Part shown: in pieces, positions 23,414 to 28,475 of the stretch | How the letters are laid out: every line of letters starts with the position of its first letter | Numbering within the stretch: position 1 is the stretch's first letter | Source of the DNA: CAYTSW01 sp964440605 | GTDB taxonomy: Bacteria; Planctomycetota; Phycisphaerae; Phycisphaerales; UBA1924 | Length of the DNA: 28,475 nucleotides | Reading direction: 5' to 3' | Assembly (NCBI GenBank): GCA_964440605.1 | Contig: CAYTSW010000023.1 | Span: forward strand, 1-28,475 | The notes under the pieces: model-generated | The model's input: the letters and a program-made list of their open reading frames with translations, nothing else | Database searches by the model: none | What the model was told of the DNA's origin: nothing | Program-made: the position numbers and the translations under genes

Positions 23414-23716
23414 TTATTGATCCAGGCCGACGGAGATGTGTCGGCATTGGGCGAGGGCGAAGACCGCGGCTTCTTCGGCGGACTGGCCGACGACCGCGCC
23501 CGAGACGTTGTCCGAAGCGTCCCGCCATTGGGCGCGGCAGCAGTCGAACTCGGGGACTTCGGAGATGACAAGGGTGTACCCGGCGTCGGCGAGTTCGCGG
23601 CGGACGCGCTCGATGGTCGGATAGGGGCGCCCGCTGGGGTCGTACACGCACCCCTGCGAGTCGAGCCCGGACCAGCCGGTGGCGTACAGGCGTTCGATGG
23701 CGAGGTCGAGTCCCAT
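23414..23716 (-). CDS. hypothetical protein, 100 residues
   Basis: Accepted as real because a GGAGG lies five bases upstream of its ATG (23714-23716) on the minus strand and the composition is protein-like. It starts MGLDLAIERLYATGWSGL. A central part CVYDPSGRPYPTIERVRREL leads into a strand TLVISEVPEFDCC, and a C-terminal helix SAEEAAVFALAQC follows. There is no membrane segment. I do not recognise the family. It is the only minus-strand gene in the right-hand half of the window. It is divergent from the deiodinase-like gene across an inverted repeat and convergent with the phosphoesterase across two hairpins. Confidence 0.65.
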   Translation of the reverse strand: MGLDLAIERLYATGWSGLDSQGCVYDPSGRPYPTIERVRRELADAGYTLVISEVPEFDCCRAQWRDASDNVSGAVVGQSAEEAAVFALAQCRHISVGLDQ

Positions 23717-23742
23717 GGCATCCTCCAGGGCGGGGGTTGAAC

Positions 23743-23804
23743 ACCGGGAATCCCCACCACTTGCACGGGGAGTGTAGCTGCAAATGCAGTGGGGGTGAAT
23801 CCCG
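23743..23804. repeat. 62-bp imperfect inverted repeat in divergent intergenic region
   Basis: Arms 23743-23760 and 23787-23804 pair at 15 of 18 positions. The 26-base centre contains a further perfect CTGCA-AA-TGCAG stem (23777-23788), overlapping the right arm by two bases. It lies 27 bases upstream of the minus-strand gene and about 60 bases before the promoter-like element of the plus-strand gene. An operator for a dimeric regulator or a mobile miniature element are both possible. Confidence 0.5.
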
Positions 23805-23864
23805 GGAGCGGCGCGGATAGCGCTTTGCTCACGCCAAACGCTGGTTCTTCACCTGACAGAATGC

Positions 23865-23870
23865 TAATAT
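23865..23870 (+). promoter_or_regulatory. -10 element for the deiodinase-like gene
   Basis: TAATAT matches the -10 consensus at four of six positions and stands out in an otherwise GC-rich region. The matching -35 is poor. Transcription from it would start near 23877, after the upstream ATG at 23872, which supports the internal ATG at 23947 as the real start. Confidence 0.35.
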
Positions 23871-23946
23871 CATGCGCTCTGTGTCGACGATTGATGAGGT
23901 ATCGGTCCGGTCGTGGTACGGTGGGTCGAGCCGCGGGAGTGTTGCG

Positions 23947-24648
23947 ATGAGCGAGAACGTCGAGGGCGAGACGGTGGAGGATCGTTTCGACGACCTGCCT
24001 CCGCTGCTGCCGATGCGGCCGTACGAGCGGTACGACCCCGGGGTGGCGCCCGAGGAGGCGGCCAAGCGGTATTTCGAGGTGATGGATCGTCGGCGTTCGT
24101 GCCGGTTCTTTTCCGATCGGCCGGTGAGCCGGGAGACGATCCAGTGGATCGTGCGGGCGGGGGCGACGGCGCCGTCGGGGGCGCACAAGCAGCCCTGGCG
24201 GTTCGTGTGCGTGGGGTCGGCGGAGAAGAAGCGGGCGATCCGCGAGGCGGCGGAGGCCGAGGAGCGGGAGTTTTATGAGCGTCGCGCCAGCCGGCGATGG
24301 TTGGAAGACCTCTCGCCGCTGGGCACAGACTCGTCCAAGCCCTTCCTCGAGATCGCCCCGTGGGTGATCGTGGTCTTCGCGCTGGCGAAGACCGACGATG
24401 GCGGGATGGTGTATTACCGCGAGGAGTCAGTCGGCATCGCGTGCGGGATGCTGATCAGCGCCATCCATCATGCGGGGCTCGTCACCCTGACGCACACGCC
24501 GAGCCCCATGAAGTTCCTGTCCAAGGTCCTGAATCGCCCCGAGCACGAGCGGGCGTTCCTTGTCTTGCCGGTCGGCTATCCGGCGGCGGATGCGACTGTG
24601 CCGGACATGAGCCGCAAGCCTCTCGATGAGATCATGGTGGTGGAGTGA
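23947..24648 (+). CDS. iodotyrosine deiodinase-like flavoprotein (nitroreductase superfamily)
   Basis: 233 residues from the ATG at 23947, which has GGGAG seven bases upstream; the open frame reaches back to 23872. The FMN-binding segment RRRSCRFF (48-55) and APSGAHKQPW (75-84) place it in the nitroreductase fold. Compared with human iodotyrosine deiodinase as I remember it, the lid region aligns without gaps. The halotyrosine-binding Glu, Tyr and Lys correspond to Glu106, Tyr110 and Lys131. The end ATVPDMSRKPLDEIMV is also nearly the same as the animal enzyme. Reductive dehalogenation of iodo- or other halotyrosines with FMN is therefore the best prediction. The animal N-terminal membrane anchor is absent, so the protein is cytoplasmic. 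The stop overlaps the next gene's ATG (TGATG). Confidence 0.9.
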   Translation: MSENVEGETVEDRFDDLPPLLPMRPYERYDPGVAPEEAAKRYFEVMDRRRSCRFFSDRPVSRETIQWIVRAGATAPSGAHKQPWRFVCVGSAEKKRAIREAAEAEEREFYERRASRRWLEDLSPLGTDSSKPFLEIAPWVIVVFALAKTDDGGMVYYREESVGIACGMLISAIHHAGLVTLTHTPSPMKFLSKVLNRPEHERAFLVLPVGYPAADATVPDMSRKPLDEIMVVE

Positions 24649-25409
24649 TGCGTGAGAGCGAGTTGGTGTGTCGGGTGGAGACGCTCGAACGTCGTGTACA
24701 GAACATGCGGCGGGCGACGATCGGCGCGGCAGGCGTCGCGGCGCTGCTGGTGTTGGTGGCGGCGGGTCCGGGCATCCGCAGCGCACTCGTCGCTGACAAG
24801 GTGACCACCCGGCAGCTCGAGATCGTCAACGACGCGGGCGACGTGGTCGCGACGCTCGACGCCACCGACACCGGCGGGCGGTTGCGCCTTGTCGACGAGA
24901 ACGGCGCGGTCGCGGTGGCCCTGGGGCGCGATAACGCCGGGTCGAAAGTGATCCATGTGCCCGATCGCGCGGCGGCGGGGTGGAACATCCTCGATCGGTC
25001 ATCGCCGCCGCGTGTCGAACGCCGTGACGCACGCGCGACGGACGACGCCGACGAGCCGGGCGAGATCATCGCCGCGGGCGGGTCGCTCCTGCGGCCCGGG
25101 ATCACCGCGACGGAGGCGCAGCGGCGCGAAGCGGCGGCGATCCGCGCGGCTGGCTGGGTGTACGTCATGCCACGGCCCAAGAGCCCCACCGCGGCGTGGG
25201 GCAACGACGATCGCCGATCGACCTGGTGGGACGGGTACTGGACCAACGCACAGAGCGGGCGCACGTCCAAGACGGTGCCGGTCGCGGGCACCGGCTTCGC
25301 GGGTGATGGCGAGGAGGGCGAGACGTGGAGCCGCGGCGCGCCGCGCCTGCCGACGGTCATCGAGTGGCTCTGCTCGACCGAGGGCGGCCCGGAAGACCGC
25401 AAGCCCTGA
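24648..25409 (+). CDS. single-pass membrane protein with short beta-repeats, function unknown
   Basis: 253 residues from the ATG at 24648, coupled to the preceding stop. Residues 1-22 form a short heptad-like helix (LVCRVETLERRVQNM), followed by one membrane segment (24-43). Residues 55-95 contain two copies of a beta motif, QLEIVNDAGDVVATL and RLRLVDENGAVAVAL, a pattern of paired strands around a Gly turn. The rest (about 105-253) is polar and low in predicted structure, with Trp-rich TWWDGYWTN near residue 195. No catalytic motif is seen. It is probably anchored in the inner membrane with the repeats outside. Coupling to the deiodinase-like gene suggests a shared transcript, not necessarily a shared function. 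Confidence 0.75.
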   Translation: MRESELVCRVETLERRVQNMRRATIGAAGVAALLVLVAAGPGIRSALVADKVTTRQLEIVNDAGDVVATLDATDTGGRLRLVDENGAVAVALGRDNAGSKVIHVPDRAAAGWNILDRSSPPRVERRDARATDDADEPGEIIAAGGSLLRPGITATEAQRREAAAIRAAGWVYVMPRPKSPTAAWGNDDRRSTWWDGYWTNAQSGRTSKTVPVAGTGFAGDGEEGETWSRGAPRLPTVIEWLCSTEGGPEDRKP

Positions 25410-25494
25410 CGCTGCACCCCGGGAGAGGGCGGTCAATACGATCTGCTCACGCGCGGCGCGAGGTCGCGGTTGTTCACATTGGTGAGGTGTCGTG

Positions 25495-28050
25495 ATGCTG
25501 AAGCGCTGGGCTCGTGGGTTGGTCGCGGTTCTGGGTGTGGTGCTGCTGGCGGGCGTCGTGCATGCAGCGCCGGAAGCAGGCGCGCAGCCGGTGTCGGTGG
25601 CGGAGCAGGTCGCGGGCGAGCGCGACGAGCCGGTGCTGATCGTGCACTACTACCGGCCGGACGGTCAGTACGACCGGTGGAACGTCTGGACCTGGGGCGT
25701 GGGAGAGGAAGGGCGCGGGGTGGCGTTCGATCGCGAGACGGCCTTCGGGCGATACGCGGTGATCGAGCTGGACGACGACGCGTCGCGGCAGGGGCTGCTG
25801 TTGCGCCGAGGGAACTGGGAGCAGCGCGACGTGCCGCAGGACCGCTTCGTGGAGCTCGACGACGACGGGGTGACGGAGGTGTGGCTGGTGTCGGGGAACC
25901 CGTCGGTGTTCATGAATCCTGACGCGGTGGACGTGTCAACGCGGATCGTCGGCGCGTTTCTCGATGCGGGCGACGAGATCCTGCTGACGGTCTCGACGCC
26001 GCTCACGCAGGAGCAGCTCGACGGCATCACGGTGCTGCACGAGAACGTGCCGAACCGTTACAAGGCCGACTCGGTGGTGCGTTCGGAGGCGCTGGTGACG
26101 CAGGGGGTGGCGTACACGGTTCGGCTGGACAAGCCGGTCGCGGATCGGGACGTGGCGAAACTGAGCGTGTCGATCCCGGGTATCGGCACGATCGCGACGG
26201 TCTATGCGCGCGATGTGCTGACGGAACTGCGATTCACGGCGCTGGAAGCTCGTCTGGGCGCGGTGTATTCGCGTGAGGCGACGACGTTTCGCGTGTGGAG
26301 CCCCGTTGCGGATGCGGTGGACGTGCTGCTGTACCGCGAGCACGACGACCGCCGGCCTGCGGTGGTGCGTCGCCTGTCGCGCGAAGCGCGCGGGCTCTGG
26401 TCGGTGACGCTCGAGGGCGATCTGCACGGGCGTGCGTATCGCTTCCGCTATCGGTCGTACGGCGAGGACCGCGTCGCGCCGGACATCCACGCGCGGGCGG
26501 CGACCAACGACAGCAGCAAGTCGATCGTGGTGGACCTCTCACGCACGCATCCGGAGGGATGGGCAACCGTCGAGCCGCCGCGGCTGGAGAGCCCGACGGA
26601 CGAAGTGATCTACGAGATCCACGTGCGCGACTTCTCGATCGATGATCCTTCAACGCCCGCGGCGCACCGCGGGATGTACGAAGGGCTGATCCATCGCGGC
26701 TCGGTCTCGACGCCCGATGGCACGGTCGCGACGGGGCTGGCGCACCTCGAAGAGCTGGGCGTGACGGCGGTGCACCTGCTGCCGATCCACGACTACACGG
26801 GCGAGCGTGATCAATACAACTGGGGGTACTGGACGGCGCTCTTCAACGTGCCCGAGTCGAACTACGCGTCACGCGTGGACGAGCCGATGCTGGCGATCAC
26901 CGAGCTCAAGCGGGCGATCCACGGGCTGCACGAGGCGGGCATCCGCGTGATCCTGGACGTGGTGTACAACCACACCTCGACGTCGGGCGAGTGGTCGCCC
27001 TTCTTCCAGAGCGTCCCGTACTACTGGTTCCGGACGACGCCCGACGGCGTGCTGCGGAATGACGCCGGCGTGGGCAACTCGCTGGCCGACGAGCGCCCGA
27101 TGGTGCGCAAGTACATCGAGGACTCGCTGGCGTACTGGACGACGGAATACCGCGTCGACGGCTTCCGCTTCGACCTGATCGGGACGCACAAGCCGAGCTC
27201 GGTCCGCAAGTGGGTGGAGCGCGTGCGCCGGTTGCGGCCCGACCTGACGATCTACGGCGAGCCATGGACCGGCGGCGGGCCGCTCTACTTCGGCAAGGGC
27301 ATGCAGAAGCGCGTGGGCCTGGCGGTGTTCAACGATCACCTGCGCAATGCGCTGCGCGGCGACCTCGACGGCAAGGCGACGGGCTTCGCGACCGGGCCGG
27401 GCGGCGACGTCGCGGCCGTCAAGCGGGGCGTGATGGGGGCGATCGACGATTTCACCGCCTCGCCCACCGAGACGATCAACTACGTCTCGGCGCACGACAA
27501 CCTGACGTTCTGGGACAAGCTGGTGCTTGCGCAGCCCGACGCGACGGACGAGCAGCGCCTCGCGATGCACCGCCTGGCGCACGCGGCGGTGCTGACGAGC
27601 CAGGGCATCGCGTTCATCCACGGCGGGGCGGACTATGCGCGCACGAAGGGCGGGAACCACAACTCGTATAACGCCGGGGACGACGTCAACAGGTTCGATT
27701 GGGAGCGCAAGGCGGAGTTCGCCGAGACGGTGGACTACATCGCGGGACTGATCGAACTGCGCACGAGCCGCGCCTTGTTGCGACTGGATTCGGCGGAAGC
27801 GGTGCGCGACGCGCTGCGCTGGCACGACGAGGGGGCGGGCGACGACGTGATCTCGTACACGCTGCGCGCGCCGGGCGAGAAGGCGATGTTCATCGCGTAC
27901 AACGGCTCGCCGCGCGAGCAGGTGATCGAGCTGCCGGAGGGCGCGTGGCGGGTGCTGGCGGACGATGACGAGGCGAGCGCGACGCCGCTGCGCACGAGCG
28001 GTGACTCGTACACGATGCCGGCGTACTCGGCGCTCGTGCTCGCGCGGTGA
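25495..28050 (+). CDS. pulA: secreted type I pullulanase (GH13 with CBM41 and CBM48)
   Basis: 851 residues. The ATG at 25495 has GAGG seven bases upstream; a GTG one codon earlier is possible. A signal peptide (1-24) ends VHA/AP. A CBM41-type starch-binding domain at about 47-140 has VHYYRPDGQYDRWNVWTWG, then comes an N2-like domain (about 145-235), a CBM48 at about 250-345 (TTFRVWSPVADAVDVLLY) and the GH13 barrel at about 360-750. Catalytic regions are ILDVVYNHT, DGFRFDLIG with nucleophile Asp560, IYGEPWTG with acid/base Glu589, and VSAHDN with Asp668. It hydrolyses alpha-1,6 branches in pullulan, starch or glycogen. The family hallmark YNWGYDP reads YNWGYWT (441-447), so specificity may be shifted. 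Confidence 0.93.
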   Translation: MLKRWARGLVAVLGVVLLAGVVHAAPEAGAQPVSVAEQVAGERDEPVLIVHYYRPDGQYDRWNVWTWGVGEEGRGVAFDRETAFGRYAVIELDDDASRQGLLLRRGNWEQRDVPQDRFVELDDDGVTEVWLVSGNPSVFMNPDAVDVSTRIVGAFLDAGDEILLTVSTPLTQEQLDGITVLHENVPNRYKADSVVRSEALVTQGVAYTVRLDKPVADRDVAKLSVSIPGIGTIATVYARDVLTELRFTALEARLGAVYSREATTFRVWSPVADAVDVLLYREHDDRRPAVVRRLSREARGLWSVTLEGDLHGRAYRFRYRSYGEDRVAPDIHARAATNDSSKSIVVDLSRTHPEGWATVEPPRLESPTDEVIYEIHVRDFSIDDPSTPAAHRGMYEGLIHRGSVSTPDGTVATGLAHLEELGVTAVHLLPIHDYTGERDQYNWGYWTALFNVPESNYASRVDEPMLAITELKRAIHGLHEAGIRVILDVVYNHTSTSGEWSPFFQSVPYYWFRTTPDGVLRNDAGVGNSLADERPMVRKYIEDSLAYWTTEYRVDGFRFDLIGTHKPSSVRKWVERVRRLRPDLTIYGEPWTGGGPLYFGKGMQKRVGLAVFNDHLRNALRGDLDGKATGFATGPGGDVAAVKRGVMGAIDDFTASPTETINYVSAHDNLTFWDKLVLAQPDATDEQRLAMHRLAHAAVLTSQGIAFIHGGADYARTKGGNHNSYNAGDDVNRFDWERKAEFAETVDYIAGLIELRTSRALLRLDSAEAVRDALRWHDEGAGDDVISYTLRAPGEKAMFIAYNGSPREQVIELPEGAWRVLADDDEASATPLRTSGDSYTMPAYSALVLAR

Positions 28051-28475
28051 GTGTGGTTGATGGAAACGGCGGCGGGGTGTGGCGCATCCGGGTGGATGTG
28101 GGGGGGACGTTTTCGGATTGCGTGGGTGTCTGGTCCGAAAGCACTGACCCGCAAAGCCGGGTCAGTGGCACCCAGAGGGCGTTGCGGCGTGTAAAGGTAT
28201 TGAGCACGGGGCGGGTGCGGCTGCGGGTGCTCGGGGTGTCGGATGTTGGCGCGGTGCGGGTGGATGCGTCGGGGTTGCCGGCTGGTGGGCTACGTGGGTT
28301 GATTGGTGGGCAGGCGCGGCCGTTGGGTGTTGATGATTCGTCCGCGTCGCGGGTGATGGACGCCGATGAGCGGTCGTTGGTTGTGGATGCGGACGGGTTT
28401 GCAGCGTGGGGTGAGGTGGAGGGGGTGGAGGTGTGGACGGGGGAGCCGGCGCCGGTGTTGGCGGCTCGGCTGGTG
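28047..28475 (+). CDS. hydantoinase/5-oxoprolinase family protein, N-terminal part, with in-frame palindromic repeat
   Basis: 143 codons are in the window and the gene continues to the right. The GTG at 28047 overlaps the pullulanase stop (GTGA); GTG at 28053 or 28077 are alternatives. The start of the actin-like nucleotide-binding fold is clear: WRIRVDVGGTFSDCVG, then KVLSTGRVRLRV. Members split hydantoins or 5-oxoproline using ATP. Between the DC and KVLS blocks stand 24 residues, where relatives as I remember them have about 12. The extra part, SESTDPQSRVSG, is encoded by the palindromic repeat at 28137-28173 and the codon before it. Sequence in this region is unusually rich in G and T with many GTT, TTG and GGT codons, unlike its neighbours. 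Confidence 0.8.
   Translation, partial: MSVVDGNGGGVWRIRVDVGGTFSDCVGVWSESTDPQSRVSGTQRALRRVKVLSTGRVRLRVLGVSDVGAVRVDASGLPAGGLRGLIGGQARPLGVDDSSASRVMDADERSLVVDADGFAAWGEVEGVEVWTGEPAPVLAARLV
28137..28173. repeat. 37-bp palindromic element, copy 2 (inside a coding sequence)
   Basis: Same element as at 23297-23333: stem CACTGACCCG (28142-28151) with CGGGTCAGTG (28158-28167) around the loop CAAAGC, flanked by GAAAG and GCACCC. It lies wholly inside the hydantoinase/oxoprolinase frame and is read as ESTDPQSRVSGT without a stop codon. Confidence 0.85.

Overview
The window is GC-rich bacterial chromosome, most likely from a planctomycete close to Phycisphaerae. This assignment is inference. It rests on a membrane protein with a CxxCGYDLxGL...CPECG zinc ribbon, an exosortase/EpsI polysaccharide locus, a cytosolic Ser/Thr kinase, and the overall base composition. 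No rRNA, tRNA, CRISPR array or insertion sequence was recognised.

Layout. Positions 1-3173 hold the Lys/Ala-rich tail of a gene entering from the left, a minus-strand alpha/beta hydrolase, a zinc-ribbon membrane protein and a Ser/Thr kinase. Positions 3170-6607 are a compact minus-strand cluster read lipA, HD-GYP phosphodiesterase, conserved hypothetical, NAD-dependent epimerase. Its promoter appears to give a leaderless lipA transcript. A strong-looking sigma70 promoter at 6801-6828 faces the other way into the main block.

Positions 6919-20678 are a seven-gene exopolysaccharide/exosortase locus: outer-membrane export protein, exosortase with a complete Cys/Arg/His triad, EpsI-like protein, 1573-residue TPR protein, Wzz/BY-kinase-like protein, second epimerase, and polyprenyl-phosphate sugar-1-phosphate transferase. 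The last two would make and load the first sugar. The Wzz-like and export proteins would control chain length and export. The exosortase, EpsI-like and TPR proteins form the sorting side. No exosortase substrate is encoded here. The BY-kinase-like domain lacks the Walker A lysine.

Positions 20681-28475 are plus-strand except one gene: an AhpD-like protein, infC with an AUU start codon and no rpmI-rplT behind it, a calcineurin-like phosphoesterase, a minus-strand 100-residue hypothetical, an iodotyrosine-deiodinase-like flavoprotein, a single-pass membrane protein, a secreted type I pullulanase, and the 5' end of a hydantoinase/oxoprolinase gene.

The most unusual observation is a 37-bp palindromic element present twice with one mismatch. 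One copy (23297-23333) lies between convergent genes. The other (28137-28173) lies inside the hydantoinase/oxoprolinase reading frame, where it appears to have added about 12 codons without breaking the frame.
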